Source: Sitta carolinensis
Taxonomy: Eukaryota > Chordata > Aves > Passeriformes > Sittidae
NCBI GenBank assembly: GCA_032173965.1
Contig: CM063288.1
Span: 21,177,501-21,241,500, forward strand
DNA length: 64,000 nt
Reading direction: 5' to 3'
Shown here piece after piece: positions 14,408 to 29,700 of this stretch (position 1 is the first letter of the stretch; every line of letters begins with the position of its first letter). The notes under the pieces were generated by a model. That model ran no database searches and was not told the origin of the DNA. It worked only from the letters and a program-made list of their open reading frames with translations. Both the position numbers and the translations under genes were made by a program.

Positions 14408-14724
14408 TTACTCCATTGTCTCGTTTCCCGAAACTGTGACAAGCTGTAAAGGTATTTCAGTGTTGGTAAGAATATCCTGATTGCTGGTGCCAGATGTATT
14501 AACAGTTCCTATTCCTGAAACAGAACCTTGTTGAATATTTGCAAGGATAAGTGTTGTTCCTCCTGCAGTAATCAAAGTATCATCAGATGTTGCTTCTACT
14601 GATGCCAGCACTGTACTGCTGGAGTGAATACCTTTTTTATTCTGATGCGTTTTAATGTGTTTGGCAAGATGGTCACTTCTCATAAAGCGTTTTGAACATT
14701 CTGGACAGACAAATTTCTTCTCAC
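14408..14724 (-). CDS. SP3: SP3 coding exon 7 (zinc finger 3, C-terminal tail, stop)
   Basis: Acceptor TTGACAG. It encodes [13 protein letters not shown], finger 3 (C-x2-C-x12-H-x3-H, contact residues R-H-K in RSDHLAK), then the SP3-specific tail with [19 protein letters not shown] and the end VSGNETME, stop TAA at 14410-14408. The tail is nearly identical to mammalian SP3 and decides SP3 against SP1 and SP4. Confidence 0.97.
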
Positions 14725-17700
14725 CTGTCAAAGAAGAAAAAAATATTCAAGAACACTAAAAATTAAAATTAAACTTACTGCTTTTTAAAATCAGAATTCT
14801 AACAAGAATTGCGTTAGGAAGAAACATGGAAGAAAGCGATCCAACATGATAAACTTGTGTGTTACATTTCTTGATGCCCATACAAATCCTTTATATAAGA
14901 ACTGATTTAATTTTCTGTGTGTCACTGGGTTTGGGGAGATCTTTCAGGCATGCTAGAGAATATAGCCATCTCATATTCTCAGGCTGCTAAGTTTCACTGC
15001 AATTATTACCAATAAATAACTTCTAGGAGGAGAACAAAACCTACCAAATGACGGACTGTATGACCTAGAGCAGAATCACACTTGAGACTGACACACAAGA
15101 TCATAAGGTAATTCAGGTTTGAAAGGACCTCTGAATGTCTGTGTTCTGATCTTTTTCTAAGCAGTCACCTATGAGATCAGGTCTGGTTGCTGAGGAATTT
15201 ATTCTACTCATTAGTGAACTCAACCCTGTCATCAATATCTTTCATATAGTGGGTGCTGAAAACTAGATGCTGTATTCTAGATGCAGTCTAACCAGAAGAG
15301 AGGAATAATCCCTGTGACCAGGGTCTTTGCTTCTATTGATACAGTTCTGGGCATTGCTGCTGCTGGCCCTTGATCATGTTCCACTTGTCTATCAAGACTC
15401 TGGGACACTTTTCAGTAGAGCTGTTTCCAACCTCTCCATACTTAGCCTGTGTTACCCTAAGCATTAATTCCATCCCAGGTACAGTAGTTTGTGACTGTTC
15501 TTGATGAATTTCCTAGGATTCATGTTAACCCATTCCTTCAGTCTCCATCCCTCTGAATAGCAGCCTTGCCATCAAGTGCATTGACTGGTCACTCCAGTTT
15601 GGGTTCACAAACCTAAGAAGGTTAACAGAAGAAATCTGTTGATTCCTCCAGGTCAATGATAAAGATTTTAAAAGAGATAAAAGGACAGATCCCTGAAGTT
15701 CTCTACTTTTTACAGGTAGGCAGGGAGATATTAACCACACCCTCAGAACAGATCATTCAACATGCCTTTCTTTAAAAACCATCAGACTGTCCTTCCAGAC
15801 AAACTGTAACATCCCAGCTTGGATTTCAACATCCAAAATGTCTACACAAAAGCACACCATTGAGAACAACACGGAATATATTTCAAAGACATCCAAAGAC
15901 ATTTTTTTAAGCAATGTAAATGCTGATAAGCACAAAACTTATTTATCTATGAGTTTTTCAAATACTATGATTTTAAAAGGTAAACATCCTGTTGAATACA
16001 AATATGGATTTAGTTTGTAAGAAAACAGATAAAACGGACAAAGATTTTAAACTAACTGCTCCTTGATAAGGTGGAATATCTACATTAATTTCTTTTCTTT
16101 GTATTAGACAGAAGGAGAAATGTGAACCTGAAGTTCCTAATCGGTGGTCTAACCAAAAAACTAAAATATGTAGAATGATGCACCATCACATGCTCTTCTT
16201 TGATTTTTGGAACGATATCTAATCCCCTGGCCACCTAGTCCTCTTTTTTTCTTATACAAGTTTTAAGATAAAGAGTTATAATCTGGTTCAAGCAAATGAA
16301 ATGCGTTGCTGAGCCTGAATCAAAGTATTCTGATTAAGCTACATTTAAACATTAGCTTAAATGTCAGCTCTGAATCAAGAGGTGGAGGTTTTATCTCCTC
16401 AGACCTACCAAAGATTCCAAAGTGTATAAGTATCAGTAAGATTTAGCTGATTTTAGAAAAATTCCAATCCAATTCAAAGATCTGTTCTCCTCCTAAAAGT
16501 TATTTATCCAAGCTCAGCCCATGGCAGTACTTCAGTTAAATACACCAGAATCAAAGACTGGAAACCTGTGTGCGTTCTTCGGTGTCGCTGGAGCTCATCG
16601 CTGCGAGTGAACCTTTTGCCACAGAACATCCAGTTACAAACAAACGGACGCTCTCCAGAATGCCAGCGGAGATGAGCTCTCAAGTGTGAAGTTTTCCCAT
16701 ATACTTTGCCACATCCTGGTATGTGACAAATGTGTTGCTTCTTTTTTCCCAAGTTGGAGCCTCTGTTTAAAAAAAAAAAAAAAAAAAAATAGAAAAAAAA
16801 AGAGAGAGAGCAAAGTTATTCATTCTAATTCATTCCTCCTAAATACTGGTCATATATATAGATAGGTCTACACATACCACAGTGGATTGGCAAATCAACC
16901 CCAGATGCTTCCAGGGTTTTTTGGTTTTGTTTTCAAAATGTTTTTGTTTCAAATAAAACTGGATTCCAGTACACACCATAAGAAGCTGAAAATAAATTCT
17001 ACAATGCTATCCCAGCTCCACAGAAAACGATAAATTCAGTTGTGTGTGTAATGTATGTGATATAAGCATAATCTTTAAGAAGCATACATGTATGTAAAGT
17101 TGGAAATACAGTTATTACAGCAGTTTGTACCACTTTGATGCTGATGCGCTCATATTTTACATTTCTTCAAGTTTCATGCTTTTACCATATCAAAGATAGT
17201 TTTGGCAAAGAAAAACACAAATTACTGCAACTGCCAAAACGGACACTGGAGATTTTGGCAACTGGGTAGAGAACAGATGGGACTTTTGGCATCTTGGGTA
17301 AACCTGAGAATCAGTTTGGGGTTTGAAGACAAGCATACTAACCTAAATGCTTTCACTAAAAGAGGTGGAAACTGATCTTTCTGACATTTAAATTAATTCC
17401 TTGGTTTTTCAGTTAAAAAAAAGAAATCCATCACAATGAACACAGAATTCACAGATCATATAATCCAGACTAAGCTTGATGCTTATTTTAAGATGCTGTC
17501 TTACTGAAATGGCAGGTGATCAGGGGAAGCACCTGATACAACAGCCTAATTTCTAATTTTTTAAAAATCAAACTCAAGAGATAGATAAGAGAAGACCCAG
17601 AGAAAGAGATCAGTCTGGCCAGTGCAGGGCATTATGCTTGATTCTAGCCAGTTTATGTATTTGCTGCAGCTGAAAGGGGCACTTGAGGGAACAGGTCTGG

Positions 17701-20700
17701 CTGACAGCACAGCTACATGAATGGCAAATGTTGGTACAAGGGAGATTAGAAAATGGAGCCAGGCATCAGGCCACCTTATTCATCAGCAACATTAACTCAG
17801 AACACCTTAAGTGGATTCTGAAATCACAGTCCTGGGTGCTCCATCCTCCATGACTGATTATACAATATTCAGCTGCCTCCCCAGGGCAATTTTTTTTTCC
17901 AACCGGGTGCTTTAGCTTCTGGTTCACATCTAACAAAGGTTCATGCTAAAGCATGTACATGCTTCAAGGAGCTAGCAACTGCCACAAGCATTTCTGAACA
18001 TGCACAAAAATGAACTCACTCTAAAAACTCCGTGTCTAAAGGGGATGCCAGACTAATCACATATGTACCTAAAATATTACAGACAGTCCAGAAAAATAAG
18101 GAGATAAAACTCCATTAAGTCCTAGAAAATGTTTCTTTGAATTCTCAATATAGAGCAATCTTCAAGTGCTTCATTAGTCATTTTGTCTCATAAGATAAAA
18201 ACATCACTTGTAACAACTAATTATTTATCATGACAGATACAAGTTTTGATTTCAGAACAAATTCAATGGCAGCAGAAGCAGAGTCCAGGCTTTTGATGCT
18301 GTTGCAGCAGGATAATCAACTGACTTCATCTTCGTACCTCCAAACAAACTCTGGTGTCTTCCCTTCCACAGTAATTAGTACAAATATTTTGTAACTTGGC
18401 ATGATATAGTACACAAATTAGATGAAATCACATCAAAATTCCCTCAAAATAATGATAGTATTCCTAAGTCAATCATTTGAAATTGCTTCATTGCACCTTT
18501 AGTCTAGACTGAAGGAAACCAAGGTTCAACTCATGGTCATTACTTTGCATAGGTGGTATAAAACATGTAACTCTAAGCACCTTGCCTAACTGGTGACAGA
18601 ATTCCTTAGCAGACTCTGAAGTTCCAAGTGAGGTGGAGGTTAAGGATCCACAGAATGAAACCCATAAGACTACTGTGAATTAGCAACTAAGTGTATTTAT
18701 TCTATACAACTTCATATGGGGGATCTGCATATTTGCTTCATGTGTGCTCTAAACTGACAGGATACAAGCCAAATTCTATCTGGACACTTTGCAGCTGTGA
18801 CAGTCTGGCACTTTGCCCTAGCACATCGTGCTAAGAGGCCTTTCTTGCTGCACTGGCCCATAGCCATCGTCATTGAATAGATGTATATGACTCCAGCCTA
18901 CTCCTTGAGTGAAATCTTAAAAATTACTAATATTAAAGTATTTCATAGTACATTTTAGCTTTACAAATATTGGAAATTACATTTCTCAATAACCAGGCAG
19001 ACTGCCACAGTTTCAGCAGGAAACACCTTCATCCACTGAGAAACTGGACTTCATATTCAGCAGTACTTCCAAAAATAACATTAAGTATTTCAAGGGTAAA
19101 ACACACATTTATTAATTATTTTAAGAATGTGGGTTTTATATTTACATACCTGCAGAAGTACTCAGAGCTCCTCTCTATATAAGACAGTAGTAGTTATACT
19201 CAATGTAATTCCAGGTCTAATTTTTAGGAGGGTGAAATCTCTAGACGTAACTGAGAGGAGACTAAACTTTCCACTTAACTTCAGACACCTTTACTAGAAG
19301 CCTAATACACTCGGTTTGGAAACGGAGTCATCCTTTGAGGCATGTGTGAGTCTCTGTCCACTTTCTTATTCCCCATTTATTATATAAGCTTGGGGCTAAA
19401 AGGTGTTAATTAACAAATCTAATACATCATCTTCTTCCTTTCCTACTTTCCCTCCCACCAAGCAAAGCAAAGATAATAGTGGCTTCCCACTTCACAAAAC
19501 TGGTACAAATCCTAAGACTGCAATGTAGTTCAATTCCAAAAGCCAACAACAAAAACGAGAAAGAACTTCTCAAGTCGCCTTTGAATCCAGAAAACTGAAA
19601 ATGCAAGAAATACCAAAACCAACACTATACAATAGATGAAATTATGATGAAGTTTGCATATGTGAAGCCATTTTCCTTTCCCTTCTCCATTCAGAGCATA
19701 AGAACAATACTATTGATTAAGTGAAACACTATTCAGTTTTTTCACACTGATTAAAAGTACTTTTTTTGTTTTACTAGTTACATATTATTTCTGTGCTACG
19801 TTGAATACAGATTTATTAATTTCTCCAGGGTTTTTTTTTCCTCATCATGGGGCCTGAGAACACTTACAGTCTCTAGGCAATTCATAAACATTATTGGCTT
19901 TATCATCTTAACATTTTGGTATGGTGAACCTGAACTTGTACAGTCACTTTGTACATCCAACTACGAGGTAGAAAGATCTTAAGGCCAACACTGTGAAACA
20001 CCCACCAGCTTGGGGTGTCACGGTTAATGCAGTAGAAGCATATTTTCTCAGAGTACTGTAGATGTTCACAGTCTGCTCAATCAACGTCACAGGAATGAAT
20101 TCAGTACTTCCACAGTGGAAAAGGTGGGGTACATAGATCTACACCTCTGAAATTTCAGAGCCCTGTTACTGCGGTCCTGTGTCTCATTCCCTAAACACCT
20201 CCCAGTTTCTGCAATAAGTGAAGCAGGTAACAATCATTACACAGCCCTGATTCATTCCCTGTGTATCAGCCATCCCATCCACCGAATGGCACTGACACCA
20301 TATGAAAAAAATAGTATGCTGTTACTGTGATGTAGAGAGGAACACACAGTAACACACACAACAGGTGTTTAGGGAAAGAAGAAAAGAATTTTTTTGTTTA
20401 TTGTTGACTTTGTATATATAAGTTTTTGGGCAGTGACCAGAGATTGGATAGAGAAGTTACTACCTTTTTATCTCCACTGGTCACTTGAGAAGTTTATCAG
20501 GTGATATTTTTTTACAAAGGAATGTAAACATGATCTTTGTTTATCTTAGAATTTATGAGAACTGACTCTATTATATTAAAACAAATTAGAAGGCTTATTT
20601 TCAGGGACAACAGTATGCAGTCAAGTAATTAGAAACCAAGTGATAATGTATATACACAAGTAATTAAGTTAAAGCTGCCCAGGATATCTTAACTAAGCAT

Positions 20701-23700
20701 TTGCCCAATTTTAATCCTGCAACTTTAACATCATTTTAAGGATTATGAATGCTATCTGAAAGAACTTTCAAAACCAAGTCTTACTATCTGAAACTCTGCA
20801 AATCATCAGAAGAGTTGAAACACAAATCAAAACTCAGAATTCTAGCTCTAGGGATAAACAGGTATCTCCAACAGCTATGGAATATTATCAACACTCAAAT
20901 ATTCTTTCAAGTAGGCACAATCCTTTCTCCTAAACGGTAAAGAAATTCTACATTCTGGTGGGAAAGTTGCTCTAGCAACTGTAAGCACTTTCACTCTTTT
21001 CTGTTTCCTCACCATTGTCTCTTCCATTATTCTGTTTCTCTTCCAGTTTTAATTCTTCTCACATCCTGACTTCTTGTCCTACTTTTCCTAGTTACTTTGT
21101 ATGTTTGATGTATCCAGGCCTTCCTTTACAGTGGATTTCAGACTCTCATCTATCTAAACTCTGTTGCAGCTCTTACCTCAACTCTCTCCCAAAAATCACA
21201 GTATCTGAGTTTTCAGTCAGAATACATCGGACTTCCTAAACCATCTCTCAAAAAGATTCTCTCCTGGGCTGAATCTTTAAAGTTTCATTTTATAGCAACT
21301 CCACTCAGAAAGAAGAGGATTTTAAAGTACAGATTTCTAAATTAAAGCCACTGTAGTTTGGAATAGAGCACAAGGAAGATCAAACACCTGCAATCTGTTT
21401 CCTAAGAGTACAGGCAGTGCAAATCACATTTTCAGAGTTTTCTCCTGAAATAAAACAAATCTCAACACAGGGAGTACTTTGGGCAGATTTTCAGAGCAGG
21501 CCATAGTTCGTCAAGAACTTAGATATGTCTGTGTCATGTTGCAGTGAACTACACATAGAAATTTAACAAGACGAATATGATGGATGTGCATAACCTGTAG
21601 ATATTATCACTAGTTTTGGTGGTGATGTAAATGTATCAGAGTCTTTTTCTCCTGAACACACTTAATACTTACTCAGCAAGGCTGCCTGAGATATCTCCCT
21701 GTGCTTGCAAGGCAGGTATCTAGAATATGCATCAAGAACTGACAAGAGACTTGACAAGAGACATAACTCAGCCAGTGCTATTAAAATTCTTAGTGCCACT
21801 GGACATTGACAGGTTCTTTAAAGACATTCTACTGATTTTCACTAAAGTTCCCAAATAAATAAATATTTCCATTTTAGTGAAGATACTAAATTATCAAAAT
21901 GACAAATTTTAGTGTACTGAAAAGAAGTCCCTACACAATTCTCTCAAGCACAAACACAACTAAATATTTTCACTTATAAAAGGCAGCTTATTACTCTTCC
22001 CCTTTCATATCCATAACCAAGACATTGAAAATTAAGTCTTTGGAAGTAGAATAAAATCTTCAGAATAAAAAAATTAGTACTATTTTAATGAGATGCACAA
22101 TAATAAAACATAGGTTCCAATGCAACACTGAAGTTTAATGAATTGGAACTTAGTACCTCTTTGTTAGTCAAATCTCACTAACTTTGACCAAAAACAGTTC
22201 AAAATTTGTTATTCAGAGTTATTATACAAACCTTGTTACATTACACAAACCCTTTTTTTCCTAGGAAACCAGTGAAAAAGAAAACTAGGAAAACTGTTTT
22301 TTCGTAACACTCTAAAGCAATTAAACTGTGGAAAAAATGCTCAATCACTGAGGAAATGCAGGAACACAGGATTTAATCAAGTTCTTAACATATGAATCAC
22401 AGATGTGTATATTCCAAAATACTTCATTTTCATATTTTTAGGGCAATGTTCAATCCCCCTCACTTGCACCTAGTAAAAGTAGGGACATCTAACTCTATAT
22501 TTTTTCAACTAATCTCAAAGGAGTAAGTCAGAAAGGATGGAATAATCTATTTCTTCATCTGCAAACCTCAAAATGAAAGTGGCAGTCCTTTATTGCATAA
22601 ACGTGCATGAGCCTCTAGCTTCCTCTCACTAAAGACAACTGCTGTTAACAAAAAGCTCATTTTTTTCTTGCCCATTACTCATTTTTCATCATTATATGCG
22701 GGATACAACACTGAACTTTCCATACCTTCCACCACCTTCTTTGCAGTTGGGACATGTACACGCTACTCGTCGCAGTCTTTTTCCCTCCTGATGTGGTTGG
22801 TCCCCTTCCTCATCTACGACCTGTACCCTCAAATGTGTTAGATCATTAGCATTCAGTGTAGAATCACCACTGAGCTGCCACTCTTCTGGATCAGGATCCT
22901 CTTCTTTAATCCTAATATCTGAGAAAAAGAACAAACACAGATCATACATAAGTAGCCCATTAAACAGAAAGGAAATCATAATGATCAAATCTTTTTATAC
23001 TTGAGAGCACTATGTCAGTCAAAAGTCAACATCCTTAAGTGCATTCTGACATTGCTTCTGTGCCCTTGTAGCCTGTATTTAAAAAGTTTATCTTACTATA
23101 CATTTCAAAGCTGAAGATAAGCTGTAACAAAGTACTATAGTTTAAGTTTGAACTGTTCTTGGTGAGGAATGCTGTCACCAGGAGAATATTGCTTGCTTGA
23201 AACTTGGGAAAAACTGAGGAACAAGAGGTTGGACAGAGGTTGAAGAAAATGTAAGCACATGTTTCAAATGATCCTGAGTAGTCATTTCTGTTTCCACAGC
23301 AATCCTGAATTAGTGACACATGTAGTAGCAACAGCCTTCCTCAATGGTCTTCCAAAGCTTTTTGTTGCACAGAGATACATAAAGTAATGTGAGAAATCAA
23401 TCTAATAAAAAGTTTTCACCTGAGACTAAGATACCTAAGGAAAATAAATAAATTAATATTTTTGTTCCATTTCTCCTTTTCACCTGAAATTTATGTCTTC
23501 TGCACAATCCATAGAAAAGAAAACATTTAGGGAAGAATGTTATTCAGCATTTGACAGAGGTAAGCAACACAAGACACTTCAATGTTTTGATATATCAGTA
23601 GTCAAAATAAGTCTTAGCAGTTTCCTGGAAGCAAAAAGGCCTCCTAATCATTACTTATAGGATGGACATTTGCAAGTATGTGTACCCTCTCCCTACAGAT

Positions 23701-26700
23701 CATTCATTCAATCTAATCCAATAATTAATTACAGCATCATAACAACTGTTTTAACAAATTTACATTTTAATAGGAACATCTTCCCCTCAAACACTACTCT
23801 GTATTCCCAGTGGACTTTATGTCTGAATTCCAAAAAAAGACAGGTTTGTCTGTATCTTTGAAGAAGGCTTAACCCCAGCCTGTTCTTTGGTTCAGCAGAG
23901 TAGTTTACTTTGCATTTTTTTTTCTGTGAAAATGATTAGCCACTAGAGCAAACTAAAAAGCAAACAAACACAATTAAGGGTGCTTATTTATTTATTTTTT
24001 TATTTTATTTTGTTGAAGCTTCAAACTAACATCTATCTTTCTGGACACATTAAGGAGACTGCTTTTTCAGCAAAATAAACTCAATTACCATGTAGACTTT
24101 TATCCTTAAACACTGAAACCTCAACTGAGCATTGTGGCCACTCCAAGTTCTTTCTGGAAGCCAGTGCATCAGCCATCATATCTTTGTAATGAAGACAAAG
24201 CTGCACAGATTGCATAAGACATAAGAAAAACTGTGCTGGGTCACATGATAAAGAACATCTTGTCCCAGTAGGGATCAGGAAAGAAACCAATGACAAAATA
24301 CGTAAAGAGTAATTGTTACCTGGTCTACCTCTGAAATCATCTCCAGCATTCATCTGTTTAGAGACAAAAGATACTGCTACATAAAAATTTGCTTGATGCT
24401 AATAAAGTCTCAGCCCAGTCATCCCCAACACTGCAGTTTGCCTTTCTTTTGCACACATATAACCATATGCAGGACTGTCCTGTACCCTACATCACTGATG
24501 TAACTACAGTTAAAATAATTCTCCAGGAAATCACTGCATTGACACGAGAATTCCAGGTCAACACCAGGGACGTCTAGAATGTTTATCTGGTTTGGCTGCA
24601 AAAGCCAGTGTTAGAAATTAAGTTTGCATGAATATGACAGGCTCTGAGCTGTGAGAATTCAGGAGCAAGCAGACCCACATCTGCTGAGTTTTTACACACA
24701 TGGCACTGCTGTGATAAGCCTATCCAAATTACCTGCACACTGAGCTTCACTGTTACCATTACAAGTTCACCATTTCAGACAGCATCATAATATTTATCTT
24801 TCATGTGAAGACCTAGAAAACTTGTGGCAACTTCTGGTCTTCTGCAAGAGCCACCAAACTACTGTTCCTACCAAATTAAGCCATTTTTTAGACTCAGCTA
24901 AAACCCAACTTTATTATCTGTATATTATATATAAAATTAATTTCATATAAGTAATTAAACGGCTACAAAACAAAATTTATAGAATTATCTTTCAAATAAC
25001 TGTTTTATTTCAAACAAATACTGAGTATACTAGTACATTCACTTAGAGCAACTTTAGAATAAACCAAAAGCCTGATTCATTCTTGCACAGAAGGACACAT
25101 AATAGGAATTTAAATACATCAAGGCAGCAAGGCTGCTAGCACACACCAGTGCACGTCTCCAACCAGTTCTTTAGGACTGCGCGTTATACACTATACTCAA
25201 AATTTTTTACCAATGAAATGCAGCACAAAATGTACACTGTATAAATTCTGGTTTTATTTAAAATAAGAATTAAAGTACTGTTAATAAAATAACACACTGT
25301 TTTAAGAAGGTAATTTCAGTATGATCTCACTAACATTAGATAGTGTGCCTGCAAAGTCAGTAGCTGAATCCAGCTAAGACTGCATACGTATACTTCAAAA
25401 GAGATACGCAAAGATGAATGGAACAAATTAGAGAATGGATCTGTGCTCCCAAGACCCAACTACACTACTGAAGTCAAACATTCCATATCATTTCTCCTAT
25501 TACACTGACCTTCCAAAAATCACACTCTAATAATAGAGATACACGTAAGAGTAGAAGCATGTCCAAAAAGTCTATTGCTGCATGCCAGAATCCATGACTT
25601 TCTACCTTCCATCCAATGTCTGTTTCACTTTACAAACTTTTGTCATGAGTTCCTTCCACTTTTTCATTAGTATCTCTCTATTCCCAGTTTCTCTCAATCA
25701 CCACCTTTACTGCAGCAGCACAAAGACTATAATAGTTTTATAATGATAGATGCATAATTAAGAAACTTATTTGGACAAAAAAAAAAAAAAAAAAGAAAAA
25801 AAAAGAAAAAAGCAGGACAGACAAAACATTCCTAACAGTTGAGGATATTGGAGAAGACAACAATTTGCATAGATATACAGTAGTTTATAGTGTTATTCTA
25901 AAAAATGCAAAACTGAAATGAAGACAAAGTAGCACTGTGTTTTTAATTTTGTGCTGTGCATTCTGGTTATCTTGGTAAGGCAGAAAGTGTAGCTGTTGCT
26001 TTAGTTATTCATCAGAAGGACTATCTACTCCTGGCACACAGAGAAGTACAACATAAACTGGCAATTTACAGACAGGACTTTGTAATACTTATCTAGGTAG
26101 ACTATACTCAAACAAACACAACTAATAGAACTATCAATAGATAAAATGTTTATATTGCCTCTCCAGGATGTGGTTTAGCAGAGAGTGAACTGCATCAAAA
26201 CCCACAGTGAATGTGATTGCCTTAAATGAGGTCCTCAGGATCAATGAGTCTGTTGCCCTTCAAGTAGGTTCCTATATTATTTCAAGAGATAAGGTTAAAA
26301 TTCCACCAGTATTTTTCGGGAGGAGGAGGGTGCCACTCATGAAGATGTTGAAGGGGGAAACCATGGAGAAGAGCTACAGATTAAGTGTTTCCAATGCAAT
26401 GGAATCTGAGATTATGAAAATTCATGTAGATACCAGAGACTACATTTCTTCCCGGTATTCTTCTAGATGTGGTCCATTCTAATTCAGCCTCAACTGAGAG
26501 AATTTACATAAACTCTGCAAAAAAAGAGGCCTAAAAGGATTTATATAATCCCTAAAGTCTTGACAAGCTAAAGCAAACACTAGCAAATTTGAGGCTTCTA
26601 CCAATTAAAACATAGGCTAAATAAAGGTTACATTTTCTTCACTACTCTTTTATTTCTATGCTTTCAAATTTCTTTATTTCCTTACTTTTAAAGTTCAAGA

Positions 26701-29700
26701 CTTAGTTCTAAGTAAGCATAAAGGGGAATTTTAGACAAAGATACTGTTTCAAACTGCCAACAGATGCTGAAAATCATACATTGTGTTCAAGTTGTGCTTC
26801 CTGTCTAGTGCTAGATTTGGTTTAGGTTTGGCTTTTCCAAGATGGAAATTGGGATCTTGATGAATAAGTTTGTTACAAAGGCAGTATTTCATAGTCATAG
26901 AAAGCCCAGAGCAGGCTACAATATGGAACAAGAGTGTGTGTATTTGGCAAACAAAACCAGTAAGTAAGAGATTTGTTTAAAGCGTTTCAGAGAAGAGTAA
27001 CTAAATTGACAGGATGAAACAATGCAGATAGAAATGCAGTTTAAACTATTTGTGAGTACATATGAACTACAACCTAGTGTGGAGAGAAATACTGTCATCC
27101 ACTGATATACCCAGGTCATTTACCTACTTCTCCAGGTATCAGATGAATGCATCAATTAAGCTTCACATTATGTCTTGGTCTGTTTCAAACAGGCCTTAGG
27201 AACATGTTACTTTCTTAATCTATAAAAATAGTTATTATTTTGCCCAAGAGCCACAGAAACAGGGGTAAACTGAGATGGGAAGAGGATGCAGATTTTTTTG
27301 ATATATCTGCCTTTTAAGAATGTCACAAAGGCACATTCAGTATTACACTAAAACAGGCTGCAAACTGTGATCTTCTAGTTTAGCTGCTTTTCCTAGATGC
27401 TGAAAGCCACCCCGCCCTTTTACTCAGCCAAGCTTTACAAGTTCCTGATCTGAGAAGTAGAAATACGGTCTTTGAACTGAAAACAGATTTGCAGCAGCAC
27501 TGCACATACCTTTCCACCTATTTTCTTATAGAATCACAATTTGACTGCCATTTCAATTGCTTCTAATTGTTTATTTTTCCAAATAGATGCTTCCCTTCTT
27601 ATCTTTCCCAAGAAAAGAGAAGGTAATTCCCACTTCCTTTTCATCTTCTCCTGGTTTTTTTTCTGTTTTCGCTACAGTTCAACCCACATTTCCTTCGAAT
27701 ATTGACTCATCTTGCCTTAATCTCTAGATATGAGGAAGCTTCTAATAAAGGCATTTAAATTTCTTAAGACACTCTTCTTGTTCTTTCCCATCTAAACTGA
27801 ACTATCTAAATTAAACTCCCTCTAATAGCTGACCAGCTGTTCAAGTCTTTCAGACAGGAAACTCAACAGAATTTATGATTTTAACTCTGATTTGCCCTCA
27901 AATCTTAGGTGTGAATTTAGACATTTTTATTACACAATAAATTACAAGGCAACATAAGGTACACTGCAAAGCATCATCTTGAAATACTGGTGAATCTCAA
28001 CTCAGAAGAAAGACTGTCATCTAGAATCAATAGCTCCAAATCAATTTCAAGTTTCTAAGGAAAAACAACTGTTGTGTACAAGATTAAGAGCAGGACCCTA
28101 CAGTACTCAAGCAGTACCAGCAAAATGATTAAAAATACAGATTAGCAAGAGATTTTTTTCCTTGCAACAAATGCCACATAGTGTATCTCCTAGTGATCCT
28201 ATACATTATTATAAAGCAAAAATTTAAGTATTTAAGTCATGAAAGCACTTTAGCCAGGAACACGCTATGCATCAAGGAACAGTTACCTGCCCTACAGTAA
28301 CTGTGCTCTCTTGAGATGTACTGTCTACAGTTTCAAGATTCTAGATTTTTTTAGACAGAAATGCCTGCTGCAGCGTGCACTTTTTCTCTTCTTCTCACAG
28401 TTGAAAGTCTAAGAGGGTCTAACTAAATAGGGGGTAAGAAGAGTCAATGATGCTTAACACTGAGGAAGCCATAAACTCCAGAAATATGTAAGGAAAGCAA
28501 GAAGACAGAATTCAGCAGGGCTAAGTATTTCTACAAAGAATATAAGATGGATAGAGAGTCAAACAACAGAATTGCCATCAGTAATCTAGGAAGACAGAAC
28601 TGTTCAGTAAGTGTTTCTGTTCCTGTGTTTAGGTAAAAGCCAAATAATTGTCCTACTACTAGATGACAATGAAAAGCTTCCCACTGACAGTAAGTCACAA
28701 GATGTAAAAACAGCTACCAAAGCAAACACTTAATAATTCAACAGATTAGTTTAATTTTCATTTGACACTTTTTAAGAGAAGTCTGAAGAGCTCTCTTCAG
28801 TTTTAATGCTATGAGCCTTTTGGCCATGTGAATGCTGCAGTGAATTAGAAAAAAGCTAATACTGTGATAATACTGAAAAAGAGTAAACAAAGACTCAAAG
28901 AAATAGGGACAGAATTAGTGCACTCAAAATGTGATTAAGTGAACAATTATGTTAAAAACTAATTTTTTTTATTTAAATCAATGATGACACCGTTGTTGAT
29001 ATAATATACTTGAGAGTTCTGCACAGCAAGTGTCTTACTAGGATACAGGAAAACACTTTGATTAAATGAAGTACAAAACATACTTGGAATACATGAATTA
29101 AGTACTAGCATGAATTTTATATGCAGGTTGAAAACTATCATTTCTCTATGATAAATTATGACAATGCCATTGACAATGTGTATTTTTGTCTCATTTTGCT
29201 CTTGAAATTTCTGCCTTTTGAAAAAATATGAGTCTTCTATAAGCAGTAAAAGATAGCCCACCTACAACCCAACTTGATCTTCAAGAGGACAATCACAACT
29301 AGGGTCCTGGTGAGTATTCCTAGCATTATAAAGAGACTGTCATTGTCCTTGGTAGAAACTTCAGATACTTTCTATGAGCCAGACACACTAACAAGTTTGG
29401 TTCTGGTATCAGAGATCAGAACCAAAGTATGTGATCCTGCCAAGAGGTTCAAAAGGCAAGAAAACCACAGAACCTGAAACAATGGCCCTAAAGTGCTGAG
29501 ATTGCAAAAAGACAGAAGACAAGCTTCCAGCCTTCTTCTTAAGTTGTAGCACAACTGAAAATAAAATCTCTTCCCTCTTTCACTCCAAAGATACTTGCCA
29601 TACATCCCTACAGGTGTTTGAGAGTTTTCATCTTGTGTCAAGTGTATCTTGCAAAAAGGGGATTTGAAAAATGCAAAAGGAACATGTACCTGAAACTGGG

